64,000 nucleotides of DNA, taken from [Bacillus] selenitireducens MLS10. GTDB lineage: Bacteria; Bacillota; Bacilli; Bacillales; Salisediminibacteriaceae. The position numbers and the translations under genes were made by a program. A model generated the notes under the pieces. It was not told the DNA's origin. It did no database searches and saw nothing but the letters and a program-made list of their open reading frames with translations. This document shows positions 19,258 to 27,988 of this stretch, piece after piece (the stretch's first letter is position 1; each line of letters begins with the position of its first letter). Location of the stretch: NCBI RefSeq assembly GCF_000093085.1, contig NC_014219.1, positions 2,348,384 to 2,412,383 of the forward strand, written 5' to 3'.

Positions 19258-19264
19258 CTGTCTC

Positions 19265-19483
19265 TTAACCTTCTGATGACATTTCACCATGGGCGGTCTG
19301 AATGGTTGCTTTTCCCCGAATCTTGATAGCTGAAGTATGTTCGGTAAATTGTGCAATCATCATTTCATTTTTGTCGAGCTTCTCAGAATGATGAAACCGT
19401 GTATCGGTTCCTCTCGTTAAACCAATGACATTGACACCGTTCTCTTCTGCTTTGATTACAATATAGTCACCTGTATCCGCCAT
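19265..19483 (-). CDS. mtrB: TRAP, trp RNA-binding attenuation protein
   Basis: A 72-residue protein nearly identical in its core to B. subtilis [24 protein letters not shown], then [17 protein letters not shown], then [18 protein letters not shown]. The K-x-x (KLDK) and R (KIRGKA) residues known to contact GAG triplets, and the threonines of the tryptophan pocket (FTEHTSAI), are present. TRAP forms an 11-subunit ring that binds the trp leader when tryptophan is plentiful. Its target array is in this window at 10265-10320. The start is the ATG at 19483, eight bases after AGAGGTGA. It follows folE as in B. subtilis mtrAB. Confidence 0.97.
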   Translation of the reverse strand: MADTGDYIVIKAEENGVNVIGLTRGTDTRFHHSEKLDKNEMMIAQFTEHTSAIKIRGKATIQTAHGEMSSEG

Positions 19484-19518
19484 ATTTATGGTCACCTCTT
19501 TATTTAAATGCTTCGCGA

Positions 19519-20094
19519 TCAGCCGTGATCACGGATGAGTGCCATGACCTCAGCTCTCGCCGCTTCACTTTTCTGGAAAGCCCCTCTGACAGCAGAGGTT
19601 ACCGTTTTAGCACCAGGTTTTCTGACACCTCTCATCGTCATACACATGTGTTCTGCTTCCACAATGACAATCACACCAAGTGGCGTCAACGTTTCCACAA
19701 TCGAATCAGCAAGCGTTGACGTGATCCGTTCCTGCAGTTGCGGGCGCTTCGTCACTGCTTCAACGGCTCTGGCCATTTTACTCAGCCCCGTTACTTGCCC
19801 GCCCTTGGGAATATAGCCGATATGAACTTTTCCGAAGAATGGCACGAGATGGTGCTCACATACAGAGTGAAACGTTATGTCTTTAACCAATACTAATTCT
19901 TCATGATCCTCACCAAACACGGTTTTGAAATGTTCTTTCGGATCCTGGTGTAAACCCTCAAAGATTTCTGCATACATTCTTGCAACCCGTTTCGGTGTAT
20001 CAAGTAACCCCTCGCGGTTTGGATCTTCTCCGACTGCTTCTAAAATCATAGTAACGGCCTGCTGTATTTTTTCGTGATCGACGTGCTCACTCAT
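19519..20094 (-). CDS. folE: GTP cyclohydrolase I
   Basis: FolE (MtrA) converts GTP to dihydroneopterin triphosphate for folate. The 191-residue product contains the zinc cysteine and histidine in [18 protein letters not shown] near residue 80, [21 protein letters not shown], and the second cysteine in [17 protein letters not shown] near 145. The ATG at 20094 follows GGAGG by eight bases. It is co-transcribed with mtrB, which lies 35 bases downstream. Confidence 0.97.
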   Translation of the reverse strand: MSEHVDHEKIQQAVTMILEAVGEDPNREGLLDTPKRVARMYAEIFEGLHQDPKEHFKTVFGEDHEELVLVKDITFHSVCEHHLVPFFGKVHIGYIPKGGQVTGLSKMARAVEAVTKRPQLQERITSTLADSIVETLTPLGVIVIVEAEHMCMTMRGVRKPGAKTVTSAVRGAFQKSEAARAEVMALIRDHG

Positions 20095-20140
20095 AGTAAC
20101 TGCCTCCATTCAACAATATGGTAATGTATAATAGACTTCA

Positions 20141-20168
20141 ATCTTAGCATAGTCCTTTTGGATATCAA
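20141..20168 (-). promoter_or_regulatory. Promoter of folE-mtrB
   Basis: A -35 TTGATA (20163-20168) is 16 bases from a -10 TAAGAT (20141-20146), with a TG one base ahead of the -10. It lies between the hbs terminator and folE. Confidence 0.6.
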
Positions 20169-20216
20169 AGCAAACCACATCGTCTTGTACAACAATTGTT
20201 TAACGTATTGGATAAA

Positions 20217-20254
20217 TGAAAAAGTGCTCACAGCCATAAAGCTGATGAGCACTT
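20217..20254 (-). terminator. Terminator after hbs
   Basis: The arms AAGTGCTCA and TGAGCACTT form a perfect 9-bp outer stem with an inner CAGC/GCTG pairing, followed on the minus strand by TTTTTCATTT. Confidence 0.88.
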
Positions 20255-20279
20255 GCTTTCGTACCTGTCCCTTATGTAC

Positions 20280-20552
20280 TTATTTTACAGCATCTTTAAG
20301 GGCCTTACCTGGCTTGAACGCAGGAACGTTACTTGCAGGAATTTCGATTTCTTCTCCAGTTTGTGGGTTGCGTCCCTTACGGGCAGCACGCTCACGCACT
20401 TCGAAGTTACCGAAACCAATCAGTTGAACCTTGTCACCTTTTTTGAGTGAGTCAGTGATCACTTCAAATACGGCATCAACCGCACTTGTTGCATCCTTCT
20501 TAGAAAGATCTGCTGATTCTGCTACTGCATTGATTAATTCAGTCTTGTTCAT
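20280..20552 (-). CDS. hbs: DNA-binding protein HU
   Basis: A 90-residue histone-like protein that bends and compacts DNA. It starts [20 protein letters not shown] and has the DNA-binding arm signature [21 protein letters not shown] near residue 46 and the C-terminal [12 protein letters not shown]. The ATG at 20552 follows a strong AGGAGGTGA. In B. subtilis spoIVA is immediately upstream of hbs; here the upstream neighbour is a yphF-like gene and spoIVA is absent. A weak promoter (TTGAAA, 17 bases, TAACAT) lies around 20640-20670. Confidence 0.97.
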   Translation of the reverse strand: MNKTELINAVAESADLSKKDATSAVDAVFEVITDSLKKGDKVQLIGFGNFEVRERAARKGRNPQTGEEIEIPASNVPAFKPGKALKDAVK

Positions 20553-20751
20553 TCGATTCACCTCCTCCCAGAGGATTTCCTCCAAAAACATCTTATGAAG
20601 ATATGAAATGCTTAAATCATTGGAGTAACAAGGCTTATGTTAACTTAAAGCGATGAATATTTCAATAACTTTTAATGAATTCATGGAATTTTTAAGACCA
20701 TTTTACCGAGATTGGTAATCTGATTATAAAAATCAGTATAAAAACAGCACA

Positions 20752-21462
20752 TTAGTCCGTCTTTTTAAAGACTATCTCGCCATCTTCCACAGTCATTGGC
20801 AATGAGTAGTCTGGAACAACAGGGTGATGATCTGTTAACAGCCACCGAATATCATCCCCTTCAGCATAACCGCCCATCCCATTCTCGTCAATTACTTTAA
20901 GGAGATCAATCCGATAATCAATCACCATCGATCCATCTGTCTCCATGTATACCGGCAGTCGGTGATCCGGATAAAACGGGCTTTGAACAGTGATCTCTTC
21001 ATCAAAGGATAAAGCTTCGTGATCGAGTTTTAATATCCCTTCATGCACAATGTCTTTTACAGGAGCAAACTGATGATCAGAACGGTATTGGTGAATTTGC
21101 CTTTGCACGTCCTGCAGCTCTCGTGAAGTTCTGATATCCAGGAGGCGGACATCCATCTGTTCTTCAGGGTTCAAAATGACATACTGAAAAACACCACCAT
21201 TTTCGAATGCATTCGTAGGAAGCTGAGACAGGTATGGACTTAGCTCCCGAAAATTAATCGGATATTTTCTGAAATCAGGGGTGTCCTGATCTCTGGTTTC
21301 GATCGGTAACACTCCTGTCGCTTCCCTGTACTGATGAACGGCATCCTCCACGGTTTTTCTCTGATCTTCATAGGGCACATCTCCACCGGAACGTTGGTCC
21401 TGCGGAAACATACAGCCCGAAAGCAAGATGCCAATAATCAGTAAAAGCATGATTCGTAACAT
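20752..21462 (-). CDS. YphF-like lipoprotein
   Basis: A 236-residue protein with a lipoprotein signal peptide: a hydrophobic run IMLLLIIGILLSGC, where LLSGC is the lipobox and the cysteine is lipidated. The mature part is acidic and likely lies on the outer face of the membrane. There is no known catalytic motif. Its place between the DUF2768 gene and hbs matches B. subtilis yphF, of unknown function. Start choice is uncertain: ATG at 21462 or GTG at 21471. Confidence 0.75.
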   Translation of the reverse strand: MLRIMLLLIIGILLSGCMFPQDQRSGGDVPYEDQRKTVEDAVHQYREATGVLPIETRDQDTPDFRKYPINFRELSPYLSQLPTNAFENGGVFQYVILNPEEQMDVRLLDIRTSRELQDVQRQIHQYRSDHQFAPVKDIVHEGILKLDHEALSFDEEITVQSPFYPDHRLPVYMETDGSMVIDYRIDLLKVIDENGMGGYAEGDDIRWLLTDHHPVVPDYSLPMTVEDGEIVFKKTD

Positions 21463-21483
21463 AAAACCCACGCTCTCCTTTCT

Positions 21484-21687
21484 TTATTCCGGTACAGGGC
21501 CGGTAGCGACAACCAAAAAGATGATCACACCGGAGACCATAATCATGACAAACGTAACGGACAAAACTGAATATCTTAATAGTCCACTCAATTTTTCTTT
21601 TGCAAATATCGTCAACACGACGGAGAGGAACATTAAACCCATGGAAACAAATGATACCCACATCTTGGCTAAGCCGTCTTCAAACAT
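21484..21687 (-). CDS. Small membrane protein, DUF2768 (YphE-like)
   Basis: A 67-residue protein with two predicted membrane helices, WVSFVSMGLMFLSVVLTIFA near residues 9-28 and SVLSVTFVMIMVSGVIIFLV near 40-60. Its length and its position downstream of gpsA match B. subtilis yphE (DUF2768), of unknown function. The ATG at 21687 follows AAGGGG by eight bases; the longer frame from 21726 has no ribosome site. Confidence 0.75.
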   Translation of the reverse strand: MFEDGLAKMWVSFVSMGLMFLSVVLTIFAKEKLSGLLRYSVLSVTFVMIMVSGVIIFLVVATGPVPE

Positions 21688-21781
21688 TGTCGTATCCCCT
21701 TCCCAAAGCCTTCTTACTATTCGCACTCACATTATAGCACAATAAGAAATCCTGATGCACGAATTGCCCGTACTCCTGGAC

Positions 21782-21817
21782 AAAAAAAGCCCGAAGCCGT
21801 GAAAAAGGCTCCGGACT
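21782..21817 (-). terminator. Terminator after gpsA
   Basis: GTCCGGAGCC pairs with GGCTTCGGGC over ten positions with two G-U pairs, and is followed on the minus strand by seven T residues. Confidence 0.9.
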
Positions 21818-21826
21818 GCATAAAAA

Positions 21827-22873
21827 CTACGGTTCTAAACGGTTTAAAGGATCGTCACCAAGTTTCAAATCCTCCACTTCCTGTTTTTTCACTCGCCCCA
21901 TCAGTTCAGATACGGCCTCATCCACAGGTTTGTTATGAAAGAGTACCTGATACAGTTCTTCCGTAATCGGCATCTCCACATTGAGCTTCTTTGCAAGCTG
22001 ATATGCAGCCTTGGTTGTCCGGATTCCTTCAACAACCATACCCATATCCTGTTCCACTTCCTCAACGGATTTGCCGGTACCAAGCGCATAGCCAGCTCTC
22101 CAATTTCTTGAGTGAACACTTGTGCAGGTGACAATGAGGTCACCGAGTCCCCCAAGACCAGCAAAAGTCATTGGATTTGCGCCTTGTTTCAAACCGAGCC
22201 GGGCCATTTCGGCCAATCCCCGTGTCATCAGTGCAGCTTTTGCATTATCACCAAATCCAAGACCTGCGGTCATACCTGCGCCAATCGCGATGATATTTTT
22301 CAGTGCTCCGCCCATTTCGACTCCAATGACATCCGGATTTGTATAGACACGAAAATCATTGTTCATAAACAAATCCTGAACCAATCGTGCATGTTCTTCG
22401 TTTTCACATGCGCTTGTAACGGTGGTAGGCTGTTTTTGACAGACTTCTTCAGCGTGGGAAGGCCCTGAGAGCACCACCACGCCAGTTCTCAGCTGCTCAG
22501 GAATCTCCTCTTCAATGATTTGAGAAATTCTCAGATTCGATTCGGGTTCGATCCCTTTACTCGCATGAACAAAGAGCATGTCGTGCTTCATGACACGCCT
22601 GAGTTCGGGAAGGACCTGTCTCATAGCTTTTGTCGGAACAACCAATACCGCCACATGAGCGCCCTCAATGGCTTCAGACAGATCCATCGTTGCGTGAATA
22701 CCTTCAGGAAGCAACACATCGGGTAAATAATTTGGATTTCGTTTTTCCAGATTGATTGATCGCACCTGTTCTTCAGATCGGCTCCATAACTCGACGCTGT
22801 GTCCGTTATCTGCCAAAACCATTGACAAGGCTGTTCCCCAACTCCCGGAACCAAGTACAGCAATTTTAGTCAT
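21827..22873 (-). CDS. gpsA: Glycerol-3-phosphate dehydrogenase [NAD(P)+]
   Basis: GpsA reduces dihydroxyacetone phosphate to sn-glycerol 3-phosphate for phospholipid synthesis. The 348-residue protein has the NAD motif IAVLGSGSWGTALSMVLADNG at the start, VHASKGIEPES near 102, and the C-terminal catalytic region with ALKNIIAIGAGMTAGLGFGDNAKAA (lysine near 190) and GLGGLGDLIVTCTS. It lies 12 bases after plsY, whose acyltransferase uses its product, so the two act in sequence. Confidence 0.97.
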   Translation of the reverse strand: MTKIAVLGSGSWGTALSMVLADNGHSVELWSRSEEQVRSINLEKRNPNYLPDVLLPEGIHATMDLSEAIEGAHVAVLVVPTKAMRQVLPELRRVMKHDMLFVHASKGIEPESNLRISQIIEEEIPEQLRTGVVVLSGPSHAEEVCQKQPTTVTSACENEEHARLVQDLFMNNDFRVYTNPDVIGVEMGGALKNIIAIGAGMTAGLGFGDNAKAALMTRGLAEMARLGLKQGANPMTFAGLGGLGDLIVTCTSVHSRNWRAGYALGTGKSVEEVEQDMGMVVEGIRTTKAAYQLAKKLNVEMPITEELYQVLFHNKPVDEAVSELMGRVKKQEVEDLKLGDDPLNRLEP

Positions 22874-22885
22874 CGTCTGCCCCTC

Positions 22886-23518
22886 CTATTGAACATTGAC
22901 TTTTTGACCCAATCGGCTTTCCGTTCCGCCAGTCAGCCGTTCAATATTTGTCCGATGTCTCCAAAATGATAAGAAAGCGATAAGAGCCAATACAAACAGA
23001 AACATCAGATTCAGTGTGTCCGACGCAAGATCATACGCTACGGTAATGATCAATACGGAAAATACAAACAGCAACGATCCGAGTGATACGTATCTTGTTA
23101 AGACGATGGATAACAGAGCAATAAATCCTGAAATAAGCGCAGGAAAAAAGATCAACGTTGCCAAAACACCGATGGTCGTTGCAACTCCTTTACCGCCCCT
23201 GAAACCAAAAAATACCGGCCAGTTGTGTCCCAATATCGAAGCCAGACCTGCAAGTGAACCTGCCAATAACGGATCAATGCCGCCAGACATTAAAAATCCG
23301 ATCCATACGGCTGCGACCCCTTTTCCTGCGTCAAGAAGGAGCACCACAATCGCTGGACCCTTGCCCAGTACACGCAGGGTGTTCGTTGCTCCTGCATTAC
23401 CGCTCCCGTGATCACGAATGTCGAGTTTTTTCAACAATTGGCCTGCAAGATAGCTGAAACTGATGGATCCAAGCAAATAAGCCACCAGTACAGCTCCTGC
23501 AACCTGTAACATATCCAT
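22886..23518 (-). CDS. plsY: Acyl-phosphate:glycerol-3-phosphate acyltransferase PlsY
   Basis: A 210-residue integral membrane enzyme with about five helices that transfers an acyl group from acyl phosphate to glycerol 3-phosphate. The three conserved loops are visible: GSISFSYLAG near residue 17 with the following HGSGNAGATNTLRVLG near 37, the GHNWPVFFGFRGGKGVATT loop near 97, and the C-terminal RHRTNIERLTGGTESRLG. The start at 23518 follows GGAGG by six bases. It is coupled to gpsA. Confidence 0.97.
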   Translation of the reverse strand: MDMLQVAGAVLVAYLLGSISFSYLAGQLLKKLDIRDHGSGNAGATNTLRVLGKGPAIVVLLLDAGKGVAAVWIGFLMSGGIDPLLAGSLAGLASILGHNWPVFFGFRGGKGVATTIGVLATLIFFPALISGFIALLSIVLTRYVSLGSLLFVFSVLIITVAYDLASDTLNLMFLFVLALIAFLSFWRHRTNIERLTGGTESRLGQKVNVQ

Positions 23519-23542
23519 GAAATCCCTCCTTCGACAAAACCT

Positions 23543-24883
23543 TTAATCGTTTTTCTTTCTTGCTATGATGTGAATAGGCGTGCCGATAAATCCAAATGCC
23601 TCTCTCAGGCGATTTTCAAGATAACGCCTGTAGGAAAAGTGAAGCAACTCTGGATCATTTACAAATAACACGAAGGTAGGAGGCTGTACAGACACCTGCG
23701 TGGCATAGTTAATGCGTAAACGTTCCCCCCCATGATCCGTCGGGGTCGGATTCATTGTGACAGCATCAACAATGACATCGTTCAATACGTGGGTCTGCAC
23801 ACGCATGTTGTGAGATTCGCTGACTTCGTTAACGACCGGCAGTAATGTCTGCATCCTTCTTTTTGTTAAAGCGGAAACATAGACAATCGGTGCATAATCC
23901 AAAAATACAAATTCATGACGAATTTTTTCTTCAAATTTTTGCATGGTTTTATCATCTTTTTCAACGGCATCCCATTTATTCACAACGATCACAATCGCAC
24001 GTCCTGCTTCATGAGCGTATCCGGCAATTTTTTTATCCTGTTCTATAATTCCTTCTTCCCCATCCAATACAACAAGAACCACATCTGATCGTTCAATGGC
24101 TTTCAAGGCGCGGAGAACACTGTATTTTTCAGTCGTTTCATATACTTTTCCTCGTTTTCTCATACCGGCAGTATCTATGACAACATAGTCTTTTCCGTCT
24201 TTTGTAAACGAGGTGTCAATTGCGTCTCTCGTTGTTCCTGCAATGTCGCTGACGATGACCCGCTCTTCACCGAGAATGGCGTTCACCATCGATGATTTGC
24301 CTACGTTTGGGCGACCGATCAGACTCATTCGAACGGTGTCAGGGTGATAATCATCCCCCTGATTCTGAGGGAAAGAGGCAGCTGCAGTGTCAAGCAGATC
24401 GCCAAGACCAAGACCGTGTGTGCCGGATACAGGATGAGGATCTCCGACACCCAAACTGTAAAATTCATAAAGACGCTCGAACATCGAGGGGTCATCAATT
24501 TTATTCACGGCCAGGACGATCGGTTTTTTGGACCTGTGAAGGATCTGAGCAACTTCCTCGTCGGCTGCCGTCATTCCATCACGGCCATTGACTACAAAAC
24601 AAATCACGTCCGCTTCATCAATCGCTAATTCTGCCTGGTACCTCATTTGTTCAAGTAATGGTTCATCACTGATTTCAATCCCACCTGTATCAATGATAAA
24701 AAATTCATGTGTTAACCATTCTGCTGAGCTGTATATCCGGTCTCTGGTTACTCCGGGCTTATCTTCCACGATTGAAATTCTTTCTCCAACTACACGATTA
24801 AATAATGTCGACTTCCCGACATTTGGTCTACCTACAATTGCTAAAACTGGTTTAACCAATTTACCTTCACCGCTTTCATTCAT
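23543..24883 (-). CDS. der: Ribosome-assembly GTPase Der (EngA)
   Basis: An essential GTPase with two tandem G domains and a KH-like C-terminal domain, acting in 50S subunit maturation. The first G1 motif, [12 protein letters not shown], is near residue 18 and the second, [12 protein letters not shown], near 190; matching DTGG, NKID, DTAGM and NKWD motifs follow. The annotated ATG at 24883 gives 446 residues. A TTG at 24859, after GGTGAAGG, would give the shorter N-terminus usual in B. subtilis and is a serious alternative. Confidence 0.96.
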   Translation of the reverse strand: MNESGEGKLVKPVLAIVGRPNVGKSTLFNRVVGERISIVEDKPGVTRDRIYSSAEWLTHEFFIIDTGGIEISDEPLLEQMRYQAELAIDEADVICFVVNGRDGMTAADEEVAQILHRSKKPIVLAVNKIDDPSMFERLYEFYSLGVGDPHPVSGTHGLGLGDLLDTAAASFPQNQGDDYHPDTVRMSLIGRPNVGKSSMVNAILGEERVIVSDIAGTTRDAIDTSFTKDGKDYVVIDTAGMRKRGKVYETTEKYSVLRALKAIERSDVVLVVLDGEEGIIEQDKKIAGYAHEAGRAIVIVVNKWDAVEKDDKTMQKFEEKIRHEFVFLDYAPIVYVSALTKRRMQTLLPVVNEVSESHNMRVQTHVLNDVIVDAVTMNPTPTDHGGERLRINYATQVSVQPPTFVLFVNDPELLHFSYRRYLENRLREAFGFIGTPIHIIARKKND

Positions 24884-25001
24884 TTTTCCACGTTTTCATT
24901 ATACGTTTTGTCAGTCAAGATTGAAACCTTAAGTTCGGAGTGGCCTATTTAAATGAATGCTCATTGCCATATCATCTCTTGCCCCAATATCAATCCCAGA
25001 C

Positions 25002-25031
25002 AAAAAAATAATTCCCCGAGTCGAGGAATTA
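25002..25031 (-). terminator. Terminator after fni
   Basis: TAATTCC and GGAATTA form the outer arms with additional T-G and C-G pairs inside, followed on the minus strand by seven T residues. Confidence 0.85.
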
Positions 25032-25041
25032 CGAAGGACAG

Positions 25042-26100
25042 TTATACAAAACCTCTGCCTGCAAACCTTTTTGTATCGATTGAACGCTCCGTTAACCAAT
25101 GATGGGTTTCCCCACTAATCACAAGCGGAACCGATTGAAGATCGTGCACGGATTGGGCGCCAAGTGCTGTCATAATGGTTTTCAACTCAATCATCAGCTG
25201 GTCCATATGCTGAATGGTCTTATCGAGTCCATCCGTCCTCAGCCATTTTAACACCTGACCTGCCATACCTGCAGCATTGGCACCAAGGGCAACGGACTTG
25301 GCGACGTCCATTGAAGTCTGAATGCCTCCGGTTGAAAGAACCGGCAGTTTGCCTGCCACTGACGATGATTCAACAATAGCAGCCGCAGTCGGGATTCCCC
25401 AGTTCTCAAAAAAATCATAAGGGGTGTCGCGTCTCTGATTTTCGATCCAGGAAAAATTGGTCCCTCCGCGTCCACCGACGTCAATAGCTGCGACACCGGC
25501 CTTACTGAGCATTTTAGCCGCTTCGAGACTGATGCCAAAGCCGACCTCCTTGACAATTACCGGAACATTCAACTCCTCGGCGATCATGCTGATCCGCTCG
25601 AGCGCACCACGAAATGCTCTGTCGCCCTCAGGCATAACAAGTTCCTGAATCACATTCAAATGAATCTGAATCGCATCTGCCTCAAGCAGGTCGACACAGA
25701 ATTTCGCCTGGTCCACAGTTGCCTCACTGCCAACATTCGCAAATACAAGACCTCGAGGATGGTATTGACGAACTACCTTGTATGACTGCTGTTCTTTCCG
25801 ATCACGTATTGCCGCCATCTGTGAACCAACAGCCATGGGGATGTTGAACACATTAGCCACTTGTGCGAGTTGACGATTGATTTTTTCTGTTTCTTTACCG
25901 CCGCCCCCGGTCATCGCATTGATGAAAATCGGCGAACTAAAATTTAGTTCGCCGATCGATGATTCCAATGATATATCATCCACATTCAACCCTGGCAGGG
26001 CGTTGTGAACAAATGCAATGTCATCCATACTCGATAGCCGGGGTGATTCCATACTGAGTGCATGTTCAATATGATCAATCTTGCGCTTTGAACGACTCAC
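25042..26100 (-). CDS. fni: Isopentenyl-diphosphate delta-isomerase, type 2
   Basis: An FMN- and NADPH-dependent isomerase of isopentenyl and dimethylallyl diphosphate, supplying precursors to the HepS/HepT pathway. The 352-residue protein has SSPIFINAMTGGGG near residue 58, MAVGSQMAAI near 90, NVGSEATVDQAK, LQIHLN-type sequence (AIQIHLNVIQELVMPEGDR) near 145, VIVKEVGFGIS, and DVGGRGGTNFSWIEN near 213. The likely start is a GTG at 26100, following AGGTGG; the longer frame from 26109 has no proper ribosome site. It matches B. subtilis ypgA/fni in sequence and place. Confidence 0.95.
   Translation of the reverse strand: MSRSKRKIDHIEHALSMESPRLSSMDDIAFVHNALPGLNVDDISLESSIGELNFSSPIFINAMTGGGGKETEKINRQLAQVANVFNIPMAVGSQMAAIRDRKEQQSYKVVRQYHPRGLVFANVGSEATVDQAKFCVDLLEADAIQIHLNVIQELVMPEGDRAFRGALERISMIAEELNVPVIVKEVGFGISLEAAKMLSKAGVAAIDVGGRGGTNFSWIENQRRDTPYDFFENWGIPTAAAIVESSSVAGKLPVLSTGGIQTSMDVAKSVALGANAAGMAGQVLKWLRTDGLDKTIQHMDQLMIELKTIMTALGAQSVHDLQSVPLVISGETHHWLTERSIDTKRFAGRGFV
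25928..25956. repeat. 29-base near-perfect palindrome inside fni
   Basis: The arms ATCGGCGAACTAAA and TTTAGTTCGCCGAT are exact complements around a single central base. It lies wholly inside the coding sequence, at codons for the conserved IGEL-SSPI region near residues 50-60 of the enzyme. In RNA it would form a very stable hairpin. Confidence 0.9.
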
Positions 26101-26125
26101 ATTAACCACCTGCAGTTTTCATTTT

Positions 26126-27292
26126 TTATTCATCATTTTTATTGTAGTCTTTTAACTGATCACCAATGACATCACCAAGATTAAATCCTGACTGTTCTTC
26201 GTCTTTGGCAAATTCCTGCTTTTGGGCAGATGCTTCTTTTTCCTGTGTTTCTTCTTCGAGCGCACGGATACTGAGTGAAATCCGTTTGTCATCAAGGTTG
26301 ATATCCAGAATTTTTGCAGAAACTTCTTCTCCCTCTTTCAGCACTTCACCAGGAGTACCGATATGACGGTTGGCGATTTGAGAAATGTGAACGAGTCCTT
26401 CAACACCTTTGGCAACTTCTACGAACGCTCCAAAAGATACGAGACGCTTCACTTTTCCGGTAACAACATCACCAACGGAAAACTGCTCTTCAACGCCTTC
26501 CCAAGGTCCAGGCATCGTTTCTTTAATCGATAGGGAAATACGCTCATTATCAGGATCTACAGACAGAACCTTTACTTTCACTTCATCACCTTCTGAGACA
26601 ACCTCTGAAGGGGTTTCAATATGCTCATGGGACAATTGGGAAATGTGAACCAATCCATCCACTCCGCCAATATCAACGAATACACCGAAACTTGTAATTC
26701 GCTGTACCGTTCCTGAAACGACTTCACCTGCAGAAATAGAGTGAAGTGTTTCCTTCTTTTGATTCAATGCTTCTTCATCAAGAACGGCTCTTTGGGAAAG
26801 GATCAGCTTGTTACGCTCACGATCAAGCTCAACCACTTTCAGACGGAGAGTCTTCCCTTTGTATTCAGAAAAGTCTTCCACATAAAAACGTTCAACTAAC
26901 GAGGCCGGTATAAATCCTCTGACGCCGACATCTACGACGAGACCGCCTTTCACAACATCAGCAACTTCAGCCTCAAAAACTTCACCACTTTCCAGTTTTT
27001 CAGCCATATTTTCCCATGTTTTTTCGGCAGCTACTGCTCGGCGGGACAGAACGAGCTCATCTTCAGTTAATTTAATAACCTTAAACTCATATTCTTCTCC
27101 CTCATTGATTACATCTCCGGCTTTTTCGACATGGAGACTTGCCAACTCACTGATTGGAACAACACCATCCATTTTGTATCCAACGTTTACGTAGGCCTGT
27201 TTATCTTCCACTTTTGAAACAGTACCCTTTGTCACGTCTCCTACAGATAAAGAATTAAAGTCTGCCATTTCGTTGTTCATTTCTTCTACCAT
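26126..27292 (-). CDS. ypfD: 30S ribosomal protein S1-like protein (YpfD)
   Basis: A 388-residue RNA-binding protein with four S1 (OB-fold) repeats, starting near residues 16, 101, 186 and 271. Each repeat shows the family pattern G-x-V, F-V-D-I/V-G and G-L-V-H-I-S-Q; for example VDGLVHISQLSHEHI and VEGLVHISQIANRHIG. The acidic C-terminal tail ends NLGDVIGDQLKDYNKNDE-like, as in B. subtilis YpfD. It has fewer repeats than the six of E. coli S1 and is not essential in B. subtilis. The start follows GGGAGG. Confidence 0.95.
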   Translation of the reverse strand: MVEEMNNEMADFNSLSVGDVTKGTVSKVEDKQAYVNVGYKMDGVVPISELASLHVEKAGDVINEGEEYEFKVIKLTEDELVLSRRAVAAEKTWENMAEKLESGEVFEAEVADVVKGGLVVDVGVRGFIPASLVERFYVEDFSEYKGKTLRLKVVELDRERNKLILSQRAVLDEEALNQKKETLHSISAGEVVSGTVQRITSFGVFVDIGGVDGLVHISQLSHEHIETPSEVVSEGDEVKVKVLSVDPDNERISLSIKETMPGPWEGVEEQFSVGDVVTGKVKRLVSFGAFVEVAKGVEGLVHISQIANRHIGTPGEVLKEGEEVSAKILDINLDDKRISLSIRALEEETQEKEASAQKQEFAKDEEQSGFNLGDVIGDQLKDYNKNDE

Positions 27293-27336
27293 TGACGATA
27301 ACCTCCCTGAATCCTGTCCATTTACTAGGTATTCTT

Positions 27337-27363
27337 AGTATAGTCTATCATTATCTTTCACAA
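27337..27363 (-). promoter_or_regulatory. Possible promoter of ypfD
   Basis: TTGTGA (27358-27363) and TATACT (27337-27342) are 15 bases apart, a little short. The -10 is good and the leader to the ribosome site is about 45 bases. It is the only likely promoter in the gap after plsC. Confidence 0.4.
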
Positions 27364-27388
27364 AAGTGAAAGGAACTTCCTGTGATTT

Positions 27389-27988
27389 TTAATTCATTTT
27401 CTTATGATGGTCATCAAGCAGATGCTGAATACCTTGCATAATTGCTTTCGTTGCAGTCTCTGGAGACGCTTTTTCTTCTTTCAGCTGATCGATATTCAAT
27501 GGCTCTCCATAAACGATATGGACCGTCTTAAACAGTCTGTAGGGGCCTATGACCGCACAAGGTACGATCGCTGCATTCGAGCGTAGTGCAAAAAAACCGA
27601 CACCTGCAAGCCCTTCCTTCAACTGTCCACTCTTACTTCTTGTCCCTTCAGGGAACACACCGACTATTTCCCCTTCTTTTAACAGCTTTAAACCCGTCCT
27701 CATGGCTTTTCTGTCACTTTGTCCGCGGTTAATCGGAAATGCACCCAGCTTCGGAATCAGGTGTTTCAGAATCGGTGCTTCAAAAAGCTCTGCTTTCGCC
27801 ATAAAGCGTATTTCACGTTTAATAAAAGAACCGACAAGAGGTGGATCAAGATAATGAATATGATTGCTGCATAAAAGAACACCCTTGTCTTTCGGGATGT
27901 TGTCTTTCCCATGAACTTTCACACGATAAAATAATCTGAAAAAATTCCTTGCCAGAAATTGACCGAGATGAAACATCCGCTTATTCAA
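27389..27988 (-). CDS. plsC: 1-acyl-sn-glycerol-3-phosphate acyltransferase
   Basis: PlsC adds the second acyl chain to make phosphatidic acid at the inner membrane face. The acyltransferase motifs are visible: SNHIHYLDPPLVG near residue 40 (H-x4-D catalytic pair), GAFPINRGQSDRKAM near 83, VGVFPEGTRSKSG near 110, and VPCAVIGPYRL near 143. The start is probably the TTG at 27988, nine bases after AAAGGGG; the ATG at 27997 abuts the ribosome site. It overlaps the end of cmk. The product is about 199 residues. Confidence 0.94.
   Translation of the reverse strand: MNKRMFHLGQFLARNFFRLFYRVKVHGKDNIPKDKGVLLCSNHIHYLDPPLVGSFIKREIRFMAKAELFEAPILKHLIPKLGAFPINRGQSDRKAMRTGLKLLKEGEIVGVFPEGTRSKSGQLKEGLAGVGFFALRSNAAIVPCAVIGPYRLFKTVHIVYGEPLNIDQLKEEKASPETATKAIMQGIQHLLDDHHKKMN

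Larger units (their letters stand above)
18952..19264. other. Intergenic region hepS-mtrB (313 bp)
   Basis: The gap holds a long hairpin just after mtrB (19222-19257), a cre-like sequence TGTAAGCGCTAACG (about 19194-19208, one core mismatch), and an extended -10 promoter candidate for hepS at 19086-19094. No open frame or known RNA was recognised. Confidence 0.6.

Noticed and set aside
20592-20751. Possible remnant of spoIVA between yphF and hbs
   Set aside because: All frames are short and AT-rich and show none of the SpoIVA P-loop sequence; only an hbs promoter candidate and a small AT hairpin are seen.
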